Below, piece by piece: positions 52,070-60,147 of a DNA stretch of 64,000 nt. The notes beneath the pieces were generated by a model. That model saw only the letters and a program-made list of their open reading frames with translations, did no database searches and was not told the DNA's origin. Positions within the stretch are counted from its first letter, which is position 1; each line of letters starts with the position of its first letter. The position numbers and the translations under genes were made by a program. This stretch comes from Archangium violaceum (GTDB lineage Bacteria; Myxococcota; Myxococcia; Myxococcales; Myxococcaceae), in contig NZ_CP069338.1 in NCBI RefSeq assembly GCF_016859125.1, positions 7,007,501 through 7,071,500 of the forward strand. Direction: 5' to 3'.

Positions 52070-53440
52070 ATGAGCGTGGATCTTTTGCGTGAGCTCGCGT
52101 CCGTGCTGCCGCCGGATGCACTCGTCACCGACTCCGATGTGCTCGAGTCGCACCGCCGGGACCAGGCGGGGTGGGCTCCGGCTGGTACGCCTCGTGTCCT
52201 CGTCCGTCCCGCCTCGACGGCCGAGGTGCAGGCCGTGCTGCGTGTCGCCTCGGCCCTCCGTGTCCCCGTGGTCGCCCGCGGCGCGGGGTCGGGTTTGTCG
52301 GGCGGAGCCAATGCCGTGGATGGTTGCATCGTGCTCTCGCTCGCGCGGATGAACCGCATCCTGGAGATCGACCGGCGAGGACTGTTCGCCGTCGTCCAAC
52401 CGGGGGTGATCAACGGCGCGCTCAAGGCGGCCGCGGCGGAGCTGGGGCTCTGGTACGCGCCGGACCCCGCGAGTTGGGAGTTCTCGACGATTGGCGGCAA
52501 CCTCGCCACCAATGCCGGCGGCCTGTGTTGCGTGAAGTACGGCGTGACCGGGGATGCGGTGCTCGGGCTCGAGGCCGTCCTCGCGGATGGTTCCGTCGTC
52601 CGCACCGGTGGCCGCACGGTCAAGAACGTCGCGGGCTATGACCTCACCCGCTTGTTCGTGGGCTCCGAGGGGACGCTCGGCGTCATCACCGAGGCCACGT
52701 TGAAGCTCCGGCCGCGTCCGCCCCGGGCCACGACGCTGGTGGCCTCCTTCCCGACGCTCGTCGGGGCGGGGGCGGCGGTCACGGAGATCATGGCCGACAC
52801 CCGGCCCTCGCTGCTGGAGTTGATGGATCGCACGACCGTTCGGGCCGTCGAGGCCGCCAGGCCCATGGGGTTGGACGTCGAGGCCGCCGCGCTCCTGCTG
52901 GCGCGTTCGGATGCCGGGGGCGAGCAGGGCGTGGCCGAGTGCGCTCGGATGGTGGCCGCCTGTGAGGCCGCCGGGGCGACCTTCGTCGCGCACTCCGCCG
53001 ACGAGGCCGAGGGCGAGCTGCTGATGGGGGCTCGCCGGTTCGCCTTTCCCGCGCTCGAGCGGCAGGGCTCGACGCTGCTCGATGATGTCGGGGTGCCGGT
53101 CTCGCGCATCGCGGATCTACTCGCGGCGGTCGAGCGGATCGCCGAGCAGCGGGGGGTGCTCATCGGCACATTCGGACACGCGGGGGACGGGAACATGCAC
53201 CCCACGCTCGTCTTCGACCAGAACGACGCGGACGCGGTGGCGCGAGCCCGGGCGGCGTTCGACGACATCCTGCGCGTGGTGCTCGATATGGGCGGGACGA
53301 TCACCGGTGAGCACGGGGTCGGCTCGCTCAAGCGCCCGTTCATCGCGAGCCAGCTGGGCCCCGAGACCCACCGGCTCCACCTCGCCATCAAGGCCGCGGT
53401 GGATCCGCTCGGCCTCCTCAATCCCGGCAAGCTGCTCTGA
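52070..53440 (+). CDS. FAD-linked oxidase (GlcD/D-lactate dehydrogenase type)
   Basis: 456 residues. The FAD-binding PCMH part shows VARGAGSGLSGGANAV and STIGGNLATNAGGLCCVKYG. The C-terminal cap holds GHAGDGNMHP, TGEHGVGSLKR and the closing DPLGLLNPGKLL. This is the GlcD subunit fold, acting on 2-hydroxy acids such as glycolate or D-lactate. No GlcE or GlcF gene adjoins, so it may act alone. The ATG at 52070 fits family N-termini. Its last 23 bases overlap the end of the convergent metC-like gene. Confidence 0.9.
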   Translation: MSVDLLRELASVLPPDALVTDSDVLESHRRDQAGWAPAGTPRVLVRPASTAEVQAVLRVASALRVPVVARGAGSGLSGGANAVDGCIVLSLARMNRILEIDRRGLFAVVQPGVINGALKAAAAELGLWYAPDPASWEFSTIGGNLATNAGGLCCVKYGVTGDAVLGLEAVLADGSVVRTGGRTVKNVAGYDLTRLFVGSEGTLGVITEATLKLRPRPPRATTLVASFPTLVGAGAAVTEIMADTRPSLLELMDRTTVRAVEAARPMGLDVEAAALLLARSDAGGEQGVAECARMVAACEAAGATFVAHSADEAEGELLMGARRFAFPALERQGSTLLDDVGVPVSRIADLLAAVERIAEQRGVLIGTFGHAGDGNMHPTLVFDQNDADAVARARAAFDDILRVVLDMGGTITGEHGVGSLKRPFIASQLGPETHRLHLAIKAAVDPLGLLNPGKLL

Positions 53441-54617
53441 CCTCCTCGTCGAGGGCCTGATCGAGGTCTTCGAGGATGTCCTCGATGGCCTCCAGGCCCA
53501 CGGAGTAGCGCAGCAGCCCATCGCCGATTCCTCGCTGGAGCCGGACCTCGCGGGGCATGGCCGCATGGGACATCATGGCCGGGTAGGACAGGATGCTCTC
53601 CACCGCCCCGAGGCTGACCGCCACCAGGGGAAGGGTGACCCGCTCGAGCACCTGTTTCGCGCGAGCACCCGTGCCGACATCGAAGGACACGATGGCTCCG
53701 TAGCCGTGTGCCTGCCGCTCGTGGATGTCCCGTCCGGGGTGGCCCGGCAGTCCGGGGTAGTACACCCGAGACACCGCCGGGTGTCGGGACAGCCAGTCCG
53801 CCAGACGTCGTGCGTTCCGCTCGGCGCACTCCATCCGGGCCGTGAGCGTCTTCATTCCGCGCATCAGCAGCCACGCGTCCTGGACTCCCAGCACGCTGCC
53901 CAGGGCGTTCTGGAGATGCTTGAGCTGATGGCCCAGCTTCTCGTTGGCCACCACCGCGAGCCCCGCCAGCACGTCGCTGTGACCGCACAGGAACTTGGTC
54001 GCGCTGTGGAGCACGATGTCGATGCCCAGCTCGATCGGCCGCTGGAGGCAGGGCGTCATGAAGGTGTTGTCCAGCATCGTCAGCAGGCCGTGCTTCCTGG
54101 CCCACTCCGCCACGGCGGCGATGTCGGTGATCTTCAGGGTCGGATTGGAAGGCGTCTCCAGGAACACGGCCCGGGTGTTCGGCCTTCGCGCGGCCTCGAG
54201 CTGGTCCAGGTCGGTCATGTCGACGAAGGTCGTCTCGATGCCCATCCGGCCGAGGATCGTCGTCAGCAGGCGGTACGTTCCGCCATACACGTCCTCGCTA
54301 CAGAGGACGTGGTCGCCGTGGGAGAGCAGCATGAAGGCGGTGGAGATCGCCGCCATCCCCGAGGAGAAGGCGAAGCCCCGGGCTCCTCCCTCGAGCTCGG
54401 CGATGGTGTCCTCGAGCGCCTGGCGGGTCGGGTTGCCGGAGCGCGAGTAGTCGTACTCGGGAGGGTGCTCCAGCGAGGCGTGGTGGAAGGTGGAGGCCTG
54501 GTACAGCGGGATGCTGGAGGCGCCGGTATGCGCGTCCACGCTCGAGGCGGAGTGGAGCACGCGGGTGGCCAGCTTCCGGCCGGGGTGACGGCGTTGGATG
54601 TCTCTGGGTTGGCGCAT
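53418..54617 (-). CDS. metC: PLP-dependent trans-sulfuration enzyme, MetC-like (cystathionine beta-lyase type)
   Basis: 399 residues of the Cys/Met metabolism PLP family. The PLP lysine is in HSATKFLCGHSDVLAG. Phosphate-binding FSSGMAA lies near 90, EYDYSRSGNPTRQALE near 55 and SLGAVESILSYPAMMSHA near 345. It lies 8 bases after the metI-like gene and is third in a methionine operon, as in the metI-metC pair of Bacillus. That context suggests cystathionine beta-lyase; gamma-lyase or homocysteine-forming activity is possible, as the family cannot be split by motif alone. Confidence 0.82.
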   Translation of the reverse strand: MRQPRDIQRRHPGRKLATRVLHSASSVDAHTGASSIPLYQASTFHHASLEHPPEYDYSRSGNPTRQALEDTIAELEGGARGFAFSSGMAAISTAFMLLSHGDHVLCSEDVYGGTYRLLTTILGRMGIETTFVDMTDLDQLEAARRPNTRAVFLETPSNPTLKITDIAAVAEWARKHGLLTMLDNTFMTPCLQRPIELGIDIVLHSATKFLCGHSDVLAGLAVVANEKLGHQLKHLQNALGSVLGVQDAWLLMRGMKTLTARMECAERNARRLADWLSRHPAVSRVYYPGLPGHPGRDIHERQAHGYGAIVSFDVGTGARAKQVLERVTLPLVAVSLGAVESILSYPAMMSHAAMPREVRLQRGIGDGLLRYSVGLEAIEDILEDLDQALDEEVRAACRD

Positions 54618-54625
54618 GGGTTGCC

Positions 54626-55831
54626 TCACTGGCGAGCCGCGTCGAGTGCCTGGGAGAGATCCGCGATCAGATCCTCCACGTGCTCGATTCCCACCGAGTA
54701 CCGGAGCAGACGATCGTCCACGCCCACGCGGCGGCGGATCTCCTCCGGGATGTCCGCATGGGTCTGCACCGCCGGGTACGTCATCAGGGACTCCACTCCG
54801 CCGAGGCTCTCCGCGAAGGCAATCAGCCGCACGTGGCGCAGGAGCGGTTCGACGAGCCGGGCATCCTTCAACTTGAAGGAGAAGATGCCCGTGTTGCCCG
54901 AGGCCTGCCGCCGCTGGATGGCGTAGCCGGGATGGGTCTCGAAGCCCGGGTGGAAGACCTGCTCGACGAGCGGATGGGCTGCCAGCCACGTGGCGATGCG
55001 GAGCGCGTTCTCCTGGTGGCGCTCCATCCTCAACGCGAGCGTCTTCATTCCCCGCATGAGCAGCCAGCTGTCCTGCGGTCCCAGCACGGCCCCGATGGAG
55101 TTGTGCAGGAACGCGACCTGCTCGGACAGCGCCTTGTGCCGGGTCACGATGAGGCCCGCGAGGACGTCATTGTGCCCACCGAGGTACTTGGAGGCGCTGT
55201 GGACGACGATGTCCGCTCCCAGCTCGATGGGGCGCTGGAAGAAGGGGGTCAGCAGCGTGTTGTCCACGATGGAGAGCAGCTCGCGGGAGCGGGCCCAGCG
55301 GCAGACCTTCTCGAGGTCGGTGATCTTCATCAGCGGGTTGGTGGGCGTTTCGATCAACACCGCCTTCGTGTTGGGCCGGAGGTTCGCCTCGAGCGCGTCC
55401 AGATCGTTGGTGTCGACGTAGGTCGCGGAGATCCCGAAGCGGGAGAGGACCTTCTCCAGCAACCGGTACGTTCCCCCATACAGGTCGAGCGAGACGAGCA
55501 GGTGGGCTCCCTGGCTGAACAGGGAGAAGACGACCTGGAGCGCGGCCATGCCGGAGCTGCAGGCGAAGCCGGCGTCACCCGACTCGAGGTGCGCGATCGC
55601 GTCCTCCAGGACGGACCGCGTGGGGCTCTTCGTGCGCGCGTAGTCGAAGCCCGTGCTCTGTCCCAGGCATGGATGCCGGAAGGCGGTGGCGTGATGGATG
55701 GGGAGGCTGACCGCGCCCGTCACGGTGTCCGACACGGAACCAATCTGCGCCAGGTGGCTTTCAATCTTCATGTTCTGGAGACCCGTGGTGCTGGAGGTGG
55801 AGTGACGGGAGGGGAGGGGAGCGGAGCTCAT
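54626..55831 (-). CDS. metI: PLP-dependent cystathionine gamma-synthase/O-acetylhomoserine thiolyase, MetI-like
   Basis: 401 residues. Near the start LAQIGSVSDTVTGAVSLPIH and TGFDYARTKSPTR match Bacillus MetI closely. The PLP lysine is in HSASKYLGGHNDVLAG; CSSGMAALQ, LIETPTNPLM and AESLGGVESLMTYPA are further family blocks. It should join an activated homoserine with cysteine or sulfide. The ATG at 55831 overlaps the stop of the aspartokinase/homoserine dehydrogenase gene (ATGA); a second ATG 20 codons later is where the MetI similarity begins. Confidence 0.87.
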   Translation of the reverse strand: MSSAPLPSRHSTSSTTGLQNMKIESHLAQIGSVSDTVTGAVSLPIHHATAFRHPCLGQSTGFDYARTKSPTRSVLEDAIAHLESGDAGFACSSGMAALQVVFSLFSQGAHLLVSLDLYGGTYRLLEKVLSRFGISATYVDTNDLDALEANLRPNTKAVLIETPTNPLMKITDLEKVCRWARSRELLSIVDNTLLTPFFQRPIELGADIVVHSASKYLGGHNDVLAGLIVTRHKALSEQVAFLHNSIGAVLGPQDSWLLMRGMKTLALRMERHQENALRIATWLAAHPLVEQVFHPGFETHPGYAIQRRQASGNTGIFSFKLKDARLVEPLLRHVRLIAFAESLGGVESLMTYPAVQTHADIPEEIRRRVGVDDRLLRYSVGIEHVEDLIADLSQALDAARQ

Positions 55832-58347
55832 CTGCGCCCCCGGACGTTCTGGGCGAGGCGGAGGATGTCGGCGAGCACACCAGCGGCCGTGACATCACCT
55901 CCCGCGCCCGCGCCGCGGACGATGAGCGGGTACTCGCGGTAGCGCTCCGTGAAGAAGGACACCATCGCCTCGGCGCCCTTCAGCCCGGTGGCCGGGTGGG
56001 CCGCGTCCACCGCCACCGGGCCCACCTTCACGCGAGGGCCTCCGGGGGCATGGGGGAGGATCTGCGCCAGGTAGCGCAGGCTCCTGCCCGCGGAACGGTA
56101 GCGGGCCACCTGGGCGCTCACGTCCGGGTCCAGCGACGTCAGCGAACGCAGGAAGGCTTCCGGCTCGTCCACGTCGAGGTGCTCGCGCGGGACGAGCGGC
56201 TCCACGGTGACGTCCTCCAGGTCGAGCTCCAGGCCCAGCTCGCGGGCGAGGATGAGGGCCTTGCGTGCCACGTCCAGGCCCGACAGGTCATCGCGGGGGT
56301 GGGGCTCGGTGTAGCCGTTCGCGCGAGCCGTCCGCACCGCCTGGGACAGGGGGACTCCGTCCATCAACGCATGGCAGACGTAGCCGAGCGAGCCGGAGAA
56401 GCATCCCTCGATGCGCTCCACCCGGTCGCCGGTGCGCACCAGGTTCTTCAGCGTCTCGATGACCGGGAGGCTCGCGCCCACGGTGGTCTCGTAGTGCCAG
56501 GCGCGGAACTGCTCACGGGAGAGGGTGTGCAGCGCCGCGCTCTCCTTCCAGGGGCGAGCGAGCGGTTTCTTGTTGGCCGCCACCACGTGGATGCCTCGTC
56601 GGAAGGCCTCGGCGTAGAGGACATCCATTCCGTCCGCCGCGGTGCAATCCACCAGCACGGGGACGGACAGGCGGGACAGCCGCTCGAGCAGCGGCCCCAC
56701 GTCCGGAGGAGACTCGTGGCTCGGGGAGACCTTGGCGAGCCTCGCGAGCGCCTCGGCGGGAGGCACACCCGCGGGGTCGAAGAGCGCGCGGCGGCTGTCC
56801 ACCAGCCCCACCAGCCGCAGGGCCACGCCGTGCCGGGCCGCGAGCGCCTTCGCGTTCTGCGCGAGCTGGACGAGCAACCGTCCGCCCACCGTTCCCTTGC
56901 CGACGAGGAGGACGTTGATCTCCGTCTCGTTGAGGTTGAAGGCGCTGTGCACGGTGCGCACCGCCACGGCCGTGTCCTCGGCGTCCACGGCGCACGACAC
57001 GCTGCGGGAGCTCGCGCCCTGGAGGATGGCACGCACGTTCACGCCCACGTTCCCGAGCGCGTGGAAGAACCGGCCCGCCACATTCGGCCGGTGGCCCATG
57101 GACTCGGCGACCAGGGTGACCAGCGTCACCGGCGCATGGGGCGGCGGAACGCGGACCTCGTGCCGGTCGCGCTCACCGCGCAGCGCGGCCTCGAGCACGG
57201 CATGCGCCCGCTGGGCCTGGGCCTGGGGCACCACCAGGGAGATGGACGGCGCCTGCGCGGACAGGGTCCCTCCCCACACCGTGACCTGCGCCGCCTCGAG
57301 CGCCTGCAACACGCGCAGCCCGAGCGGCTCGCTGAGCGTGGGACGCAGCGACTCGACGTGGAGCAGGGCCAGACGCTCCAGGCTCGTCACGCTGGTGGGC
57401 CGGTGGGGATCCGGATTGCCCTCGGCATCGATGCACGTGCCCGGCGCCTCGGGCTCGGTGGTGCTGCGGATGTGCAGGGCCGCTCCGCTCTCGAGCAGCG
57501 GAATCATCGTGCGGGGGTGGAACATCCGGGTGCCGAAGTGGGCCAGCTCGAGCGCCTCCGCGTAGGTCATGCGCGGCACGGGGTAGGCGTCGCGAACCAG
57601 GGCCGGGTCGGCCGTCATGACTCCGGGCACGTCCGTCCACACCGTGACCTGGGGGGCACCGAGGAGCCACGAGAGCAGTGTCGCGGTGTAGTCGGAGCCA
57701 TTGCGGCCCAGCGTGGTGGTCCGCCCCTGGTGCGAGCGGGCGATGAACCCCGTGATGACGGGCACCACGCCTTCCCACCCGGACACGAGCGGCGAGAGCT
57801 TCGCGCGGCTCGCGTCGATGTCGACCCGGGCCGAGCCGGCGGTCTCGTCCGTGACGAGGAAGGTGCGGGCGTCCACGGCGCGGGCGGGGACTCCCCGGGT
57901 CGTCAGGGCCCGCGCGACCAGCTCGGAGGAGATGCGCTCTCCCACGGACATCACCTCGTCGAGCGTGGCGGGTGTGCACTCCCGGGTCAGCTCCACGCCC
58001 GTGAGGAGCCGCTCGATGGGCGCCAGGAGTTGCTCCACCGTGGCCTCGTGCGCGGAGAGGGCGGGGCCCTCGAGGACCGTGCTCGCGATCGACCTCGCGA
58101 GGTTCCGGACGCGCGTCAGCTCCACGCTCGTGCCGGCTGTATCTCCGCTCGCGGCGGCTCGGGCCGCGGAGATCAACCAATCCGTGGTGTCGCCGAGCGC
58201 GGACACCACGACCGCGAGCGGGCGCTGCGCGTCGGTGATGAGGGAGAGGACACGCGGCAGCCGTCCGGGTGTTCCGAGAGAGGAGCCGCCGAATTTATAG
58301 ACACGCCATGCACGGCTCTCGGAGCCGTGAAGAGAGGCATTGCTCAA
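55828..58347 (-). CDS. bifunctional aspartokinase/homoserine dehydrogenase
   Basis: 839 residues, close to the 810-820 of ThrA/MetL. The aspartokinase part has VYKFGGSSLGTP, MSVGERISSEL, TLGRNGSDYTATLL and FGTRMFHPRT. Two ACT-like regulatory segments follow (LLHVESLRPTLSEPLGLRVL, GVNVRAILQGASSRS). The dehydrogenase part has the nucleotide loop NVLLVGKGTVGGRLLVQL, VAANKKPLAR and GCFSGSLGYVC. It makes homoserine for methionine and threonine. It heads the operon with metI and metC, which suggests the MetL-like role. The TTG at 58347 with GGCAGGA before it is chosen; no ATG fits better. A long leader precedes it. Confidence 0.92.
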   Translation of the reverse strand: MSNASLHGSESRAWRVYKFGGSSLGTPGRLPRVLSLITDAQRPLAVVVSALGDTTDWLISAARAAASGDTAGTSVELTRVRNLARSIASTVLEGPALSAHEATVEQLLAPIERLLTGVELTRECTPATLDEVMSVGERISSELVARALTTRGVPARAVDARTFLVTDETAGSARVDIDASRAKLSPLVSGWEGVVPVITGFIARSHQGRTTTLGRNGSDYTATLLSWLLGAPQVTVWTDVPGVMTADPALVRDAYPVPRMTYAEALELAHFGTRMFHPRTMIPLLESGAALHIRSTTEPEAPGTCIDAEGNPDPHRPTSVTSLERLALLHVESLRPTLSEPLGLRVLQALEAAQVTVWGGTLSAQAPSISLVVPQAQAQRAHAVLEAALRGERDRHEVRVPPPHAPVTLVTLVAESMGHRPNVAGRFFHALGNVGVNVRAILQGASSRSVSCAVDAEDTAVAVRTVHSAFNLNETEINVLLVGKGTVGGRLLVQLAQNAKALAARHGVALRLVGLVDSRRALFDPAGVPPAEALARLAKVSPSHESPPDVGPLLERLSRLSVPVLVDCTAADGMDVLYAEAFRRGIHVVAANKKPLARPWKESAALHTLSREQFRAWHYETTVGASLPVIETLKNLVRTGDRVERIEGCFSGSLGYVCHALMDGVPLSQAVRTARANGYTEPHPRDDLSGLDVARKALILARELGLELDLEDVTVEPLVPREHLDVDEPEAFLRSLTSLDPDVSAQVARYRSAGRSLRYLAQILPHAPGGPRVKVGPVAVDAAHPATGLKGAEAMVSFFTERYREYPLIVRGAGAGGDVTAAGVLADILRLAQNVRGRR

Positions 58348-58435
58348 GGGGTCCTGCCTTTCGAGGAACTGCGTGGGTGGGGAACCGCGGCCCACGGCGA
58401 AAGGCGGACGTCAGAGGTGTCCTCAGGACGTAGCC

Positions 58436-58480
58436 GAGCCGCGGACGGTGTCAGGTCGGAAACCCGGGCACCCGCGGCTC
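58436..58480 (-). promoter_or_regulatory. strong hairpin in the leader of the methionine operon
   Basis: In the RNA, GAGCCGCGG pairs with CCGCGGCUC, extended inside by GGUG with CACC. It begins 18 bases after the stop of the Met-rich leader peptide. Just downstream, two copies of ACGTCC flank GGAC (58406-58431), so mutually exclusive pairings are possible. There is no clear U run. The placing is that of a transcription or translation attenuator. It shows no SAM-I riboswitch consensus. Confidence 0.5.
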
Positions 58481-58498
58481 TTCACTGGGAGAGGTCAG

Positions 58499-58582
58499 CT
58501 AGAAACGGCTGGAAGCCCATCCTCCCGCGAACGCGCGCATGCCCGGGCCACGCATGAGCATGGCCTCCATGGACATCGGCAT
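58499..58582 (-). CDS. Met-rich leader peptide upstream of the methionine operon
   Basis: A 27-codon frame starts MPMSMEAMLMRGPGM and ends with TAG. Six of its first fifteen residues are Met, encoded by ATGs at 58582, 58576, 58570, 58561, 58555 and 58540. It lies about 40 bases after a good promoter and 151 bases before the start of the aspartokinase/homoserine dehydrogenase gene, and is followed by a strong hairpin. This is the classical attenuator layout: scarce Met-tRNA would stall the ribosome and change leader folding. No strong Shine-Dalgarno is visible before the first ATG. Peptide function is inferred from composition and place. Confidence 0.6.
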   Translation of the reverse strand: MPMSMEAMLMRGPGMRAFAGGWASSRF

Positions 58583-58628
58583 TCGGGTGACAGGACAGGA
58601 CACGTGATTCTCCAGACGAACGCAGGTG

Positions 58629-58657
58629 CAATAACAAGGAACGGAGAGCCCTGTCAA
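58629..58657 (-). promoter_or_regulatory. sigma-70-type promoter of the methionine operon
   Basis: On the minus strand TTGACA (58657-58652) is followed after exactly 17 bases by TTATTG (58634-58629). Transcription would start near 58621, giving a leader of about 275 bases before the first operon gene. It lies just after the stop of the FAD oxidoreductase gene, in the only spacer upstream. Confidence 0.65.
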
Positions 58658-58682
58658 TCGCGTGCTGTGTCTGTGTTCACCA

Positions 58683-59990
58683 TCAACCGCGCGCGCCGGG
58701 GACGAGCCGGCGCAGGTCGTTCGTGATGCCGCGAGCCAACGCCCCGAGAAGGACGTTGGGCGGGGCCCACCCCTCGGGGGCGATGCGGCGGGCGAGCAGG
58801 AGCGAGAAGCGCCGCATGTATTCGCCGTCGGTCATCATCCACCGGAGCACGCTCCTGGCGGCCCAGGGGGGCAGCTCGGTGTAGATCTCCCGCTTCACCC
58901 GGTCGAGCGTGGCGTGGAACATGGCGCGGGTGGCGGAGAGCGCTTCCCGCTCGTAGCGCGCGATGGCTTCTTCCCAGCTGACGGCCCCCTGCTTCCAGTC
59001 GACGAGCGCGGCCGCGAGCAGCTTGCTCTCGAGCAGGGCGTCATAGATGCCCTGTGCATCGATGGTGTCCTTCTGGTGGAAGGCGTCACCGACGAGCACC
59101 CATCCGGGACCGCCCGCCTGACGGTACAGGTTGCCGATCCGCTTGATGCCGCGGATGGAAGAGACCTGCGTGGCGTGGGCCAGGCGCCGCCAGATCGCCG
59201 GATACCGGCGGAGGCCCTCGAGGTAATAGGCCTGGGCATCACCGGTGACCAGGAAGCGGTCGGAGCGCCCCTGGAAGACGACGCCCGCACGGCCCTCGGT
59301 GGTCGGCATGACGATCAGGGAGAACCCGTCCCCGGCGGTGTGGATCTGGATGCCCGTGGGCTCGGCGTCGTAGGGCGCGTATCCGGACCAGTAGGCATAC
59401 AGCGACGAGGTATCGACATCCGTGCGCTGCTCGGTGACGCGCGCGCCGGCCTCGCGTGCGACCAGACTGTAGCGACCATCGGCGCCGACGACGCAGCGGC
59501 CCGCGATGACCTGCTCCGTTCCGTCCTCGAGGCGAACCTTGATCCCGGAGATCCGCCCGGAGGCGTCACGCTCGAGCGCGTTGACATGCGCGCCCTCGAG
59601 CCGGGTGACCGAGTCGAAGCGGGAGAGGTGATTCCAGAGGCAGCCGTCGAGCCGTGCGCGATCGACGGTGTAGATGTAGTCGCGGCCACCCACCTCGGCG
59701 ATGGTGCAGTGGGCGCGGAAGTAGTCCTTGTACTCGACGAAGAAGTGCCGCAGGCGCGGCGCGTCGTGTGCGTACTCGGACTCGGGCACCTCGAGCTCGT
59801 CGAGCAGGCTCATGGCGCTGTTCATGAGGAACGGCACCGACACCGGCGGCGCGCTGGGGAAGTTCGCCCGATCGACGATCAGCACGCGCATGCCATGGCG
59901 GCCCAGACGCATGGCCAGGGTGGCTCCCGCGGGGCGCCCGCCAACGATGATGACGTCGTAGGGTTCGGAGGATGGTCGCGTGGTGCTCAT
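58683..59990 (-). CDS. FAD-dependent oxidoreductase (halogenase/geranylgeranyl-reductase-like fold)
   Basis: 435 residues from an ATG with AAGGAG before it. The N-terminal FAD fingerprint is DVIIVGGRPAGATLAMRLGR. The second FAD motif is GWVLVGDAFHQKDTIDAQGI near 310, and a middle GADGRYSLVAR. This is the p-hydroxybenzoate-hydroxylase-like superfamily, which includes monooxygenases, halogenases and prenyl reductases. The halogenase WxWxIP motif is not present, so halogenation is unlikely. It stands between an ABC-F gene and the methionine operon, all on the minus strand. Substrate is unknown. Confidence 0.85.
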   Translation of the reverse strand: MSTTRPSSEPYDVIIVGGRPAGATLAMRLGRHGMRVLIVDRANFPSAPPVSVPFLMNSAMSLLDELEVPESEYAHDAPRLRHFFVEYKDYFRAHCTIAEVGGRDYIYTVDRARLDGCLWNHLSRFDSVTRLEGAHVNALERDASGRISGIKVRLEDGTEQVIAGRCVVGADGRYSLVAREAGARVTEQRTDVDTSSLYAYWSGYAPYDAEPTGIQIHTAGDGFSLIVMPTTEGRAGVVFQGRSDRFLVTGDAQAYYLEGLRRYPAIWRRLAHATQVSSIRGIKRIGNLYRQAGGPGWVLVGDAFHQKDTIDAQGIYDALLESKLLAAALVDWKQGAVSWEEAIARYEREALSATRAMFHATLDRVKREIYTELPPWAARSVLRWMMTDGEYMRRFSLLLARRIAPEGWAPPNVLLGALARGITNDLRRLVPGARG

Positions 59991-60076
59991 GGATGCTCCT
60001 TTACGGAGAGCATCGGACCGCGCGACCCGGGCTGTCAAAACCGGGAAGGTCCCGGGTATCCTGGGATGGGGACGCG

Positions 60077-60111
60077 TACCCTCACCCCGACCCTCTCCCG
60101 GAGGGAGAGGG
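60077..60111. repeat. palindromic interspersed repeat, copy 1
   Basis: A 35-bp unit starting TACCCTCACCCCG, with the inverted repeat CCCTCTCCCGGAGGGAGAGG at its end. It is identical to the copy at 61793-61827 except for one base (A for T at position 14). It lies between the ABC-F stop and the FAD gene start, so the transcribed hairpin could end the ABC-F message. REP-type elements with this core are widespread in GC-rich proteobacteria. Confidence 0.85.
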
Positions 60112-60147
60112 AGGGAGGGAGCGGGATGGGAATGGGGAGGGGCCTGG

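Noticed and set aside
58347-58621. SAM-I riboswitch in the methionine operon leader
   Set aside because: I looked for the conserved GGUGGAGGGA, GAAGCCC and GGCAACC core and did not find it in order. Other SAM-binding classes cannot be excluded by eye.
58683-59990. Flavin-dependent halogenase
   Set aside because: The FAD motifs fit the superfamily, but the halogenase WxWxIP signature is absent.
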